49,474 bases of DNA from Gemmatimonadota bacterium. Its GTDB lineage: Bacteria > JAAXHH01. Made by a program: the position numbers and the translations under genes. Numbering within the stretch: the stretch's first letter is position 1; each line of letters opens with the position of its first letter. Below the pieces are notes generated by a model that worked only from the letters and a program-made list of their open reading frames with translations, was not told where the DNA came from and ran no database searches. The stretch covers positions 1-49,474 of the forward strand of contig JAPOYX010000242.1 in the NCBI GenBank assembly GCA_026706345.1, given 5' to 3'. Below are positions 31,743 to 40,365 of this stretch, piece after piece.

Positions 31743-33977
31743 ATGTCTGTCCGGCTGAACATCTGCCTCGGAATGATGGCCGTCTTCATCCTGGGTGCGG
31801 GCACGGGTTGCTCAGGCGCGCCGATGCCTGTTTCCGACGACGTCGAAACCGGAAGGCTGATCGAGGCCGGAAATGCGTCCATGCGCGACGGCGACTACAC
31901 GAAAGCCGCCACTTACTACCGCCGTGCGCTGGCCGTGGACATGACGGATTCCGAGGCCTTCGGAAACCTGGGCGTGGCCTACTACTACCTGGAAAGATAC
32001 GACGAGGCGATCCGGGAAGCGCTGCAGGCGGTGGTCCTTTCGCCGGAAGAGATCAACTGGCGGCTCAACCTGGGCGCAAGCTACTCGCGCAAGGGGAATC
32101 ACGAAGGTGCGGCAAGAGCCTATGGCGCCGCTGTCGATATCGCCCGTGGCCTGGCGGATGAAAACCGGCATCAACTCCGGAACGCGCTGATCGGCCTGGG
32201 CCGTTCATGCGAGTTGGCCGGCTGGTACGACCGCGCGATGGACGCATATGACGAGGCGCTGGTGTTCGACCCCGAAGATACGGAACTGCTTACAGGGGCG
32301 GGCAACATCCATTTCCGCCTGGGACGCCTGGACGAGGCGGAAGCCTTGTATCACCGTACCCTGGCACGGGATTCCACGCATACCGTGGCCAGATACAACA
32401 TCGCCCTCATCTACGCCAGGACGGGACGATACGACGAGGCGATCGGTCTTTTTTCAGACATTCCCGCGTTGGACCGCCGCCTCGAAGGTGCCCTGGAGGG
32501 CAGTTCGGTGAGTGCCGTGGACCGGTCAAAGTCCCGCAGCATCGCGGCCTACCGGGCCGGGCTCGAGAGAATGGGCGGACCGGGCGGACCGCCTCCTCCT
32601 GGCGACAGGCGGGGACGCCGTCCGCCGCCCTATGTTTACATGATGGGGCTGACCTATTACGAGCAAGGGTCGGAAACCGCGGCGATGCAGGCTTTTGAAC
32701 AGGCGTTGGCGGAAGATCCCGGGCTCGCGGAGGCCCACCTGTACATCGGCAATATCCATGCGCGGCAGGGACGCCCCTCGGCGGCAGCAGATGCCTACGA
32801 AAGAGCGATACAGATCGACTCTGAATTCGCCGAGGCCTACAATAACCTGGGCACGATGTACGTCAACATGAACCGGCCCGAAGACGCCATGGAAGCGTAT
32901 CTCGGAGCGCTTTCGCTGAACGATCGATTCTACGACGCCCGCACTAACCTCGGGCTGCTGTACGCGGAGGCGGGCCGGCTGGATGACGCGATTGATGAAT
33001 ATATGAAAGTCATCCGGGCCGAGGCGGGCATAGCCGAGGTGCACAACAATCTTGGCATGGCGTACCTCAGGCAGGGAAGGCCCGAAGATGCCAGGAGCCA
33101 GTTTCAAAAGGCTGTTGCGCTTCGAGACGATTTCGCCGAGGCCTACAACAATCTGGCCCTTACATATAGCAGGGAAGCCGTACTCGACGACGTGATCGGT
33201 TCCTGGCGCGGTCTCGCGGCCCGGTGGGCGGGGCATGACCTCACGGCCCGGGTGGTTTTCGACTGGTTGCCGCTCCGGCGCGTACCCACCCGTTCCTCCG
33301 CCGTGGGCGGCGAAGCCAGGTCCGCCTACCGCAGGGGAGTCGACGCCGCCTTCGCCCACGATCTTGACGCCGCGCTCGCGCACTTCGAAGACGCCCTCGT
33401 CACACGGCCGGGATGGAGCGCCGCGCGGCTGGCCCAGGGTGCCGTTCTATTTGCCCAGGGAAAATGGAACGCGGCGGAATCGGCCCTGGAGAAGACACTG
33501 GCCCCGGAATCCGCTGATCCGCTGCCCCACGCCATCCTGGCGATCGTGCGAGTATCCGGCGGCGACTATGATTCGGCATTGAAAAGCTGGGAGGAAGCGG
33601 TCCGCCTGGCCGGCGAAACGGATGGAGCGGAGGCGCGGGAGGCCTTGACGGCCATGCGGGCCCGTACCGAGGCCGCCGACCGGGTTTTGAACGCCCTTGA
33701 ACGGGCCAGAGCGCTGCGACCGGGTTTTACCACCGCCCATTTCAACATTGGCCTTGTCAACGATCTTCTGCACCGTTACCATCAGGCCATTCGAAGCTAC
33801 GAAGAAGTCGTCCGCCTCGCCCCGGAGCTTCCCGCCGGTCATTTTCGCCTGGGTATCGCGTACTACCGGCTTGGCGACGACGAAAGAGCCCGGGATACGA
33901 TGCGTGAGTACATTCGGCTCTCCACGGACCCCATGCTGCTTCCCCAGGTGGAGACCTTTCTGAATAAGTCGCGGTGA
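31743..33977 (+). CDS. TPR-repeat lipoprotein
   Basis: A 744-residue protein starting with a lipoprotein signal peptide (FILGAGTGCSG) followed by many tetratricopeptide repeats. Typical units are YTKAATYYRRALAVD, YDRAMDAYDEALVFDPED, LDEAEALYHRTLARD, TAMQAFEQALAEDPGLAEAHLYIG and PEDAMEAYLGALSLNDRF. A low-complexity linker of Gly, Pro and Arg (about residues 277-300) divides the array into two blocks. TPR lipoproteins act as scaffolds on the periplasmic face of a membrane, but no partner can be named. The ATG at 31743 has GGAG eight bases upstream; an upstream in-frame ATG at 31668 lacks a signal-like sequence. Confidence 0.88.
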   Translation: MSVRLNICLGMMAVFILGAGTGCSGAPMPVSDDVETGRLIEAGNASMRDGDYTKAATYYRRALAVDMTDSEAFGNLGVAYYYLERYDEAIREALQAVVLSPEEINWRLNLGASYSRKGNHEGAARAYGAAVDIARGLADENRHQLRNALIGLGRSCELAGWYDRAMDAYDEALVFDPEDTELLTGAGNIHFRLGRLDEAEALYHRTLARDSTHTVARYNIALIYARTGRYDEAIGLFSDIPALDRRLEGALEGSSVSAVDRSKSRSIAAYRAGLERMGGPGGPPPPGDRRGRRPPPYVYMMGLTYYEQGSETAAMQAFEQALAEDPGLAEAHLYIGNIHARQGRPSAAADAYERAIQIDSEFAEAYNNLGTMYVNMNRPEDAMEAYLGALSLNDRFYDARTNLGLLYAEAGRLDDAIDEYMKVIRAEAGIAEVHNNLGMAYLRQGRPEDARSQFQKAVALRDDFAEAYNNLALTYSREAVLDDVIGSWRGLAARWAGHDLTARVVFDWLPLRRVPTRSSAVGGEARSAYRRGVDAAFAHDLDAALAHFEDALVTRPGWSAARLAQGAVLFAQGKWNAAESALEKTLAPESADPLPHAILAIVRVSGGDYDSALKSWEEAVRLAGETDGAEAREALTAMRARTEAADRVLNALERARALRPGFTTAHFNIGLVNDLLHRYHQAIRSYEEVVRLAPELPAGHFRLGIAYYRLGDDERARDTMREYIRLSTDPMLLPQVETFLNKSR

Positions 33978-34016
33978 GCCGGACAGCTGGTTCACCGGCA
34001 GCAATGTTGAACACCT

Positions 34017-34919
34017 ATGACCGCAAAACCGCTCGAACTCGTCGTACAGGAACGTCCGTTTCCCGAATACGCCGCGTGGTGGCCGGTCGGCAGCGAATTC
34101 ACCACGTTCATGTCCGATGCCGTCGTTACCGAATGGCGGAAGCTTTACCAGAACGACGGGGCGTTCGAAGACGTGCAGGAATACCTCGCAACATACCTTG
34201 AGGCAGTGTATCACAGGCCGGCCCGGGGCGGACTGCTTGAATCCTTTGTCGGTCGTAACGGCGGCAGGGCGCCGCAGGCGGGGCAACCCGGGCAGTCCAC
34301 GCAGTCCGGGCAGCCCACACAGTCCGTGCAGTCCATGCGGTCCGGAGAATTCGACGCCCTTTCCTACGCCTTCTACCGATCGGCCTTCGAGCGCATCGAA
34401 CGGCACATCGATCTCTATGATCATGCGCTGGAGCGGGAGCGCCGCCTTTTTACCGTTCGCGTGGGAAAACGGTTCTTCGATCGGCTGCGGGATCACCTTG
34501 AACTGGACCTGCCCGGCGACTTGGCTGTCCCGGACCAGGTGAGGCAGCTATCCGAAGGGATCGGCCGCGTCGGACGTTTCCTGCACGACCAGGGATACCT
34601 TCGCAGTCACTTCGCCTTCCGTTTCGACGTCGACATCGAGCATGGGGGCACACGAATCTTGCAGCACGCCGATGACGTCATTGAACGTCTGCGGAATGGC
34701 CAGGCGGCCTACGCGCTGTACGAGATGGGCTATCCCGTCATACTCCCGTCGGCGGTCTATCTCTACCACACGATCGGCGAGGCGCAGCATCATTCTTCCC
34801 GGACCATCGAGAACCTGTTCGGCGAGGTGGGATACGACGCGAGAGAGACGGACGACTTCGATCCCATAGGCTATCCTGCCGATATGGTAGTGGAACTCTG
34901 GGAGATCCGAAAAGGATGA
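34017..34919 (+). CDS. Hypothetical protein with a tandem-repeat insert
   Basis: I do not recognise this 300-residue protein. It has no signal peptide or transmembrane helix. Two mostly helical blocks flank a low-complexity segment (about residues 89-109) encoded by seven 9-bp units, GQP-GQS-TQS-GQP-TQS-VQS-MRS. The C-terminal part contains RSHFAFRFDVDIEHGGTRI and a His-rich YHTIGEAQHHSSRTIENL, which might bind metal, though no known motif fits. Codon use resembles its neighbours. It starts at an ATG 39 bp after the TPR lipoprotein gene and is followed by a duplicated leader before the HalD-like oxygenase, so the three may be expressed together. Confidence 0.65.
   Translation: MTAKPLELVVQERPFPEYAAWWPVGSEFTTFMSDAVVTEWRKLYQNDGAFEDVQEYLATYLEAVYHRPARGGLLESFVGRNGGRAPQAGQPGQSTQSGQPTQSVQSMRSGEFDALSYAFYRSAFERIERHIDLYDHALERERRLFTVRVGKRFFDRLRDHLELDLPGDLAVPDQVRQLSEGIGRVGRFLHDQGYLRSHFAFRFDVDIEHGGTRILQHADDVIERLRNGQAAYALYEMGYPVILPSAVYLYHTIGEAQHHSSRTIENLFGEVGYDARETDDFDPIGYPADMVVELWEIRKG
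34281..34343 (+). repeat. Seven 9-bp in-frame units
   Basis: Seven degenerate units of the form NNGCAGTCC (first GGGCAACCC, last ATGCGGTCC) encode Gly/Thr-Gln-Pro/Ser tripeptides in the hypothetical protein at 34017-34919. This is the longest of several such minisatellites in the window. Confidence 0.85.
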
Positions 34920-35027
34920 ACGCGGACGCTGGCGGACCGTCCCGGCCAGGCCTGAACCGTGAGAGGATGAATGCGGTCCCCGGCGGACCGACCAGGTTGA
35001 GTCCGCGAACGTAAGAGGATCAGGACC
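34913..35027 (+). repeat. Duplicated ~51-bp leader upstream of the HalD-like gene
   Basis: Two imperfect copies of a ~51-bp unit start with AGGATGA at 34913 and 34964 and share GCGG-x-CGGCGGACCG and a later CCAGG. A third AGGAT at 35016 begins the ribosome-binding region of the next gene. The first copy overlaps the upstream stop codon. The array thus repeats a Shine-Dalgarno-plus-ATG-like sequence. Confidence 0.7.
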
Positions 35028-35855
35028 ATGAAACCCGCAAGTCCGGATACCCTGATAGACACCGGCCGGTACCCGCTGGAAGACCTCGAAAGCCCTGCAG
35101 GTCAGGGTTTTCTCGCATCCTGCCGTTCCGAGCTCGAGGCGAAGTCCATCTGCGTACTGGAGGACTTTGTCGAGCCGAACGCGCTGGCCGGCATGGTGAG
35201 GGAGACCAGCGCCCTGATACCACAGGGTTACTACTACGACCGGCCGCGCACGAGTTACGAGGGCAACGACTACTACGACCGGCCCTGGCCCGCGGACCAT
35301 CCCCGGACGACCGAACATGTCAACCGGTACCGGCAGGTACTGAACTACCAGATCCCCAACGACAGCTTCGTGCGCAGCGTGTTCCACTGGCCGGCGCTGA
35401 CCGGGTTCGTGCGCCGGGTGCTCGGATTCGATACGCTGTATACGAGCGCCTGCCCCCATCTGGCCCTGACCCTGCAGATCGCCCACGAGGGCGACAGCAA
35501 CGGGTGGCACTTCGATTCCAACAACGGCAATATTACGCTGCTGATCCAGCAGCCCGATTCCGGCGGTGTATTCGAGTACGTCCCCGGTCTCCGGGAAGAT
35601 CACGACGAGCATTACGACGACGTGCGCGCCGTCTTCGATTCGCCTGAAAGGCACGCCCGACGCACCGACATCCGGCCGGGTACCCTCGTCCTGTTCAACG
35701 GCAAGTACGCGCTGCACCGGGTTTCGCCGGTCGGACCGACGAAACGGCCCCGCATCATCGCGATCTTCAGCTACGACAGGCGTCCGGACAAGCTCTTCTC
35801 CAGGGACTACATCGACATGGTGCGCAGCTTCAGGCAGGACGCGCTCGTGGGCTGA
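35028..35855 (+). CDS. Fe(II)/2-oxoglutarate-dependent oxygenase, HalD/BesD-like
   Basis: A 275-residue cupin-fold oxygenase. The iron triad is readable as H161-F-D163 (GWHFDSNN) and H230 (KYALHRVSPV), with an Arg in the following KRPRI block for 2-oxoglutarate. The surrounding order (WHFD, then LLIQQPDSGGVFEYVPGLRE, RPGTLVLFNGKYALHRVSPV, then IFSYDRRP) resembles the HalD/BesD group acting on free amino acids. In chlorinating members the Asp is Gly; here it is kept, so hydroxylation is expected rather than halogenation. The substrate is unknown, but the AGCS amino-acid symporter 57 bp downstream fits a free amino acid. The ATG is preceded by an AGAGGAT Shine-Dalgarno sequence within the duplicated leader. 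Confidence 0.78.
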   Translation: MKPASPDTLIDTGRYPLEDLESPAGQGFLASCRSELEAKSICVLEDFVEPNALAGMVRETSALIPQGYYYDRPRTSYEGNDYYDRPWPADHPRTTEHVNRYRQVLNYQIPNDSFVRSVFHWPALTGFVRRVLGFDTLYTSACPHLALTLQIAHEGDSNGWHFDSNNGNITLLIQQPDSGGVFEYVPGLREDHDEHYDDVRAVFDSPERHARRTDIRPGTLVLFNGKYALHRVSPVGPTKRPRIIAIFSYDRRPDKLFSRDYIDMVRSFRQDALVG

Positions 35856-35912
35856 GCCATAACTTTCGCACGAGCGCACACAGGGCACGCGCAGATCCAT
35901 TATTGCTTGGCC

Positions 35913-37328
35913 ATGGACTTCATAGAACCCTACTTAGTCGCCTTTTCCGACCTGGCCTGGTCCTACGTATTCTACCTGATCATCGGCGGCGGAGCGCTGC
36001 TGTTGCTCTACAGCCGCTTCACGCCGTTCCGATACGTGAAGCACGCCTTCGACCTCGTCCGCGGCAGATACGACGACCCCGACGATCCAGGCGACGTCTC
36101 CCACTTCAAAGCGCTGGTCAGCGCCCTCTCCGCCACGATCGGCATGGGGAACATTTCGGGTGTCGCCATCGCCATCACCACGGGAGGGCCCGGGGCGATT
36201 TTCTGGATGTGGGTCAGCGCATTCGTCGGCATGGCGACCAAGTTCTTCACCTGTTCGCTGGCCGTCATGTACCGGGGACGGGACACCGTGGGGCGCATAC
36301 AGGGCGGCCCGATGTACGTGATTTCTGAAGGCCTGGGAGGCATCTGGAAACCCCTGGCCGCCCTCTTCGCCGTCGCCGGCGTCATCGGCTGCCTCCCGCT
36401 CCTGCAGCCCAACCAGTTGATACAGATCGTCCGGGACGTCGTGTTCGCGCCGTACATGTCTTTCGAAAGCGGTCATTTCAGATTCGATCTCATCGCCGGG
36501 CTGGTCCTGTCCGGTCTCGTGGCCGTAGTGATTTTCGGCGGGATTACCCGCATTGCCGAAGTCGCTTCCCGCGCCGTGCCGGCCATGGTGGTCCTGTACA
36601 TGGTTTCGACCCTGTGGATCATCCTGTACAACCTGGGCGAGGTGCCCCGGTATCTGTTCCTCATCCTGACGGATGCTTTCACCGGGGCGGCAGTGGCGGG
36701 CGGCGTAGTCGGTACGACCATCGTGACCGGCGTCCGCCGCGCGGCCTTTTCAAACGAGGCCGGCATCGGCACGGAAGCGCTGGCCCACGGCGCCGCCAAG
36801 ACCGGCGAGCCAGTCCGCGAGGGCCTGGTCGCCATGATGGGGCCGGTCATCGATACGATGATCGTCTGTACCTGTACGGCCCTGGTCATACTGATGACCG
36901 GAGTATGGCAGAACACACCGGACAACGGAGTGACGCTTACCGCCGGGGCATTCGAAGCGTCCATTCCCGGCTACGGCGCGTATATCCTTACGGTCTGCGT
37001 GTTCTTCTTCGCCGTTACCACATTGTTGACCTACTCCTACTATGGCGCCAAGTGCCTGAGCTTCCTGATCGGCGCCAGGTATGCGAAACTGTACAACGTG
37101 GCCTACGTGATCTTCGTCGTGGTCGCCTCCGTCGCCTCGATCGACGCGGTGATCAGCTTCGCCGACGGCCTGTTCGCCCTCATGGCGATCCCGACCATGG
37201 TCTCGACCCTGCGCCTCGCCCCCCGGGTGATGGCCTCTTTTCGGACGTACAGCGGGTCTTTTGAATCTCGAAATCAAGATGTTTCCGGACTGCAACGGGA
37301 ACACAGCCGAAATCCCGAAAGTGCTTGA
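35913..37328 (+). CDS. Sodium:alanine (AGCS family) amino-acid symporter
   Basis: A 471-residue multi-span membrane protein of the alanine/glycine:cation symporter family. Characteristic segments are ALSATIGMGNISGVAIAITTGGPGAIFWMW, the GGPMYVI loop, FSNEAGIGTEALAHGAAKT and a late VISFADGLFALMAIP. It imports Ala, Gly or related amino acids with sodium. The ATG at 35913 is chosen; a TTG lies two codons upstream. It follows the HalD-like oxygenase by 57 bp, too little room for a riboswitch. The C-terminal tail is soluble and polar. Confidence 0.93.
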   Translation: MDFIEPYLVAFSDLAWSYVFYLIIGGGALLLLYSRFTPFRYVKHAFDLVRGRYDDPDDPGDVSHFKALVSALSATIGMGNISGVAIAITTGGPGAIFWMWVSAFVGMATKFFTCSLAVMYRGRDTVGRIQGGPMYVISEGLGGIWKPLAALFAVAGVIGCLPLLQPNQLIQIVRDVVFAPYMSFESGHFRFDLIAGLVLSGLVAVVIFGGITRIAEVASRAVPAMVVLYMVSTLWIILYNLGEVPRYLFLILTDAFTGAAVAGGVVGTTIVTGVRRAAFSNEAGIGTEALAHGAAKTGEPVREGLVAMMGPVIDTMIVCTCTALVILMTGVWQNTPDNGVTLTAGAFEASIPGYGAYILTVCVFFFAVTTLLTYSYYGAKCLSFLIGARYAKLYNVAYVIFVVVASVASIDAVISFADGLFALMAIPTMVSTLRLAPRVMASFRTYSGSFESRNQDVSGLQREHSRNPESA

Positions 37329-37380
37329 CGCCGCGAATCAGCGACTATTCCAGATATCGGTTTCTCTCAACATTTTGTGT

Positions 37381-37409
37381 TTGCAGACGGCATTTATACG
37401 ACATATTGT
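37381..37409 (+). promoter_or_regulatory. Possible promoter for the TonB receptor pair
   Basis: TTGCAG (37381-37386), a 17-bp spacer and TATTGT (37404-37409) lie in an AT-rich 200-bp gap upstream of the first TonB receptor, giving a leader of more than 100 nt. Confidence 0.35.
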
Positions 37410-37528
37410 AATTATTGAACAATTCACTTGTTCCGGATAATGTACCATGTAAAGCATCTGATAAAGCGCCCGCAAAACTGGGAGGGAGCTTTTTGCAAGA
37501 TTTCCTTACTAAAGGAGAATATCTTAAC

Positions 37529-40336
37529 ATGAGACCTGCCAGATTTATCTCCGTTCTTGTGCTTGCGATATTCGCCTTCGTCACAGCCGGCGCCGGCGCC
37601 CAGGAAGCCCAGGAACCGGCAGACGAGGTCGATTTCGTCATGGAAGAAGTGACGGTGACCGGTTCCCGGATCAGGGGCGAGGCCGCCGAATCCACCGCAC
37701 CGGTCATCATCCTCGCCAAAACCCAGATACAGGAGAAGGGACTCGCGTCCATCGGCGATGTGCTCCAGACCCTGACCGTCCAGTCCAACGCCATCAATAC
37801 CCAGACCAACAACGGGGGGGACGGATCCACCCGGATCAGTCTTCGCGGACTGGGCTCGGGCCGAACCCTCGTACTGGTCAACGGCCGCCGGTTCGTGCCG
37901 GGCGGAACCGGGGCGAACTCTTCCGTCGACCTGAACTCCATACCGGCTTCCGTCATCGAGCGAATCGAGGTACTCAAGGACGGCGCCTCGGCCGTATATG
38001 GTTCCGATGCGGTGGGCGGCGTCGTGAACGTCATCACCAGGTCCGACCTGGAAGGCGTGGAGTTCGAATACTACCAGGGGCTTTCGGGCGCGGGCGACGG
38101 TGACGTGATCGACGCCAGCATCACCACCGGCCTGCGAAGCGGCCGGGGCAGCATCCTGTTCTCCGCCGGATACCACAGCCGGAAGCCCGTCTGGACCGGT
38201 GACCGTGACTTCAGCAAAGCGGATAAGGCATACGACTGGGAGAAGAACGACGGGACCTTTGCCACGAACGGCAGTGCTGCGACGCCCGAAGGAACCATCA
38301 TCGACCGTCTGGAGGAGGAAGGCAACGCGGCCTGGCAGTCGATCGTGGAAAGAGCCGGAGCGGACGCCGGGGTTTACTTTAACGCGCCGTCCGGTGGCTG
38401 GCGTCCTTTCAACTCAGCCGGAAATTCGGACGACGGCTCCGGCGACCTGTACAACTACCAACCGGAGAATTACCTGTACACTCCGCAGACGCGGTACTCC
38501 GCCTTCCTGAGCGGCAACTACCTGTTCACCGATAATCTGAGCGGCTTCTTCGAGGTATCGTACACCAACCGGCAGTCGGACCAGAAGCTGGCTCCTACCC
38601 CTCTGTTAATCTACTTCGAAGATGATGTCGTGCTGTCGGCCGACAACCGATACAACGAATACGGTCGGGACTTCCTCGACGTCCGCCGCCGTTTCGTCGA
38701 AACGAGTAACCGGAACTTCCTGCAAGACCTCGACACCTACCGGATCGTCCTGGGCATGGAGCACGAGTTCCGGGGATTCACCGGGGACCTGGCCTTCTCC
38801 TACGGCCGCACCAGTGGAACCAACGTCAACGAGGGGCAGTTCATCCTGAGTAACGTAAGGAGGGCGCTGGGACCCGATTCGGAGTGCGCGGCGCCCTGCG
38901 TACCCCTGGATCTGCTACACGGCGCTGGCACCATCACGGACGAGATGCTGAAATACATCCAGTACACCGGAATCGCGAGGGGTTTTACGCAGCAGAAGAT
39001 CCTGCAGTACAACCTGACCGGCGACATCGTCGAATTGCCGGCGGGTTCCCTGGCCATGGCCGTAGGCGCTTCCTCGAGGTGGGAAGCCGGAGGTGCTATC
39101 CCCGATCCCATTACCGCCACGGGCAACACCACGGGCAACAAGGGAGAAGCGACCGAGGGCGATTACTCCGTCCGCGCGGTGTACGCCGAAACCAGTATTC
39201 CGCTCTTTCAGGGTGAGATGGGCGGCCTGGACGTGACGGCCGCCGGCCGGCTTTCTGACTACGACACCTTCGGGACGAACTTCACGTACGAAGCGGGCGC
39301 ACGCCTCGAACTCCCGCGGGGCCTCGCCTTCCGTTCGACCTACTCGAAAGCCTTCCGCGCGCCGAGCATCGCCGAATTGTACCTGGGTCAGAGTGACAGC
39401 TTTCCGGTGGTCAGCGATCCCTGCAGCGTCGTGGACAAAGCCGACAACCCGCGCGATCTGACCTCGCAGGAGATGCGCAACTGCGCGTCCGCGGGCGTGC
39501 CTTCTGATTTCGAGGATACCCGTGCGCAGATACGGGCCAGGGTCAGCGGATCCACGGACCTCGATCCCGAGCGGGCCAACACGGTCACCGCCGGCGTGGT
39601 GTACCAGCCCGATTTCCTGCCGGATCTCGACATCGCGGTCAGTTATTACGCCACGAAGATCGAGGATGAAATCGGAGCGCTCGGCGCGGGGCTCATCCTG
39701 AGCAACTGCTACTCCCAGGACGCCCCGACACACTGCGACCTGATCCAACGGGACCAGTTCGGCGTAATCACCAACATTTTCACGACCGCCACCAATATCG
39801 GCGAGACGGAGACCAGCGGTCTCGACATCGAACTGAACTATATCGACGACACGCCGCTCGGTCTGCTCTCGGCGCGACTCGAGTCCAACCTCCTTTTCGC
39901 CTACGACGTGTACCTGCCCATACCGGGCGGTTTCGAACAGTTAAAGGGCAAGGGTTACTACGACCTGGGCGTGTTTCCCAACTGGCGGCATAATGCCAAT
40001 GTCGGATTGAAGTGGGGACCGGCATCGGCGGGCGTGACGTGGCAGTACGTCGGCGGGTTCCAGGAGTGCGAAGACGATGACTGCAAGGGCCTGTACCGCG
40101 ACGACGTCGAAACGACCCCGGTGGTCCGAAACGTGGATGCGAACCACCTCTTCGGTATCCAGGGGTCCTACCGGTTGTTTACCGGTGCCGGCGGTTCGGT
40201 GATCACAGTCGGTATCAACAACGTTTTCGACCAGGCGCCCGCGGTTCTCTTCAACGGCTCCCTGGGGACGTCGGACGCATCGACGTACGACTTCCTGGGC
40301 AGGTACCTGTACGTGCGCCTTTCCCACTTTCTGTAA
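37529..40336 (+). CDS. TonB-dependent outer-membrane receptor (copy 1)
   Basis: A 935-residue receptor with a signal peptide (ending AGAGAQ), a TonB-box-like segment before EEVTVTGSRI, a plug domain (DVLQTL, TRISLRGLG, VLVNGRRFVPGG, AVYGSDAVGGVVNVI) and a C-terminal beta-barrel ending in the aromatic YLYVRLSHFL. It imports a ligand across the outer membrane using TonB energy; the ligand is not known. Cysteine pairs in loops (SECAAPCVP, SNCYSQ and ECEDDDCKGLY) are shared with copy 2 and suggest disulfides. The frame is open from 37415, but the ATG at 37529 has AAAGGAG upstream and starts the signal peptide. The paralogue follows 29 bp later. Confidence 0.95.
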   Translation: MRPARFISVLVLAIFAFVTAGAGAQEAQEPADEVDFVMEEVTVTGSRIRGEAAESTAPVIILAKTQIQEKGLASIGDVLQTLTVQSNAINTQTNNGGDGSTRISLRGLGSGRTLVLVNGRRFVPGGTGANSSVDLNSIPASVIERIEVLKDGASAVYGSDAVGGVVNVITRSDLEGVEFEYYQGLSGAGDGDVIDASITTGLRSGRGSILFSAGYHSRKPVWTGDRDFSKADKAYDWEKNDGTFATNGSAATPEGTIIDRLEEEGNAAWQSIVERAGADAGVYFNAPSGGWRPFNSAGNSDDGSGDLYNYQPENYLYTPQTRYSAFLSGNYLFTDNLSGFFEVSYTNRQSDQKLAPTPLLIYFEDDVVLSADNRYNEYGRDFLDVRRRFVETSNRNFLQDLDTYRIVLGMEHEFRGFTGDLAFSYGRTSGTNVNEGQFILSNVRRALGPDSECAAPCVPLDLLHGAGTITDEMLKYIQYTGIARGFTQQKILQYNLTGDIVELPAGSLAMAVGASSRWEAGGAIPDPITATGNTTGNKGEATEGDYSVRAVYAETSIPLFQGEMGGLDVTAAGRLSDYDTFGTNFTYEAGARLELPRGLAFRSTYSKAFRAPSIAELYLGQSDSFPVVSDPCSVVDKADNPRDLTSQEMRNCASAGVPSDFEDTRAQIRARVSGSTDLDPERANTVTAGVVYQPDFLPDLDIAVSYYATKIEDEIGALGAGLILSNCYSQDAPTHCDLIQRDQFGVITNIFTTATNIGETETSGLDIELNYIDDTPLGLLSARLESNLLFAYDVYLPIPGGFEQLKGKGYYDLGVFPNWRHNANVGLKWGPASAGVTWQYVGGFQECEDDDCKGLYRDDVETTPVVRNVDANHLFGIQGSYRLFTGAGGSVITVGINNVFDQAPAVLFNGSLGTSDASTYDFLGRYLYVRLSHFL

Positions 40337-40365
40337 TCGGCGCGGCGAAGAGGCGTGAGGTTTCG

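Noticed and set aside
35856-35912. Glycine or other riboswitch before the AGCS symporter
   Set aside because: The gap is only 57 bp, too short for a known amino-acid riboswitch, and no conserved core is visible.
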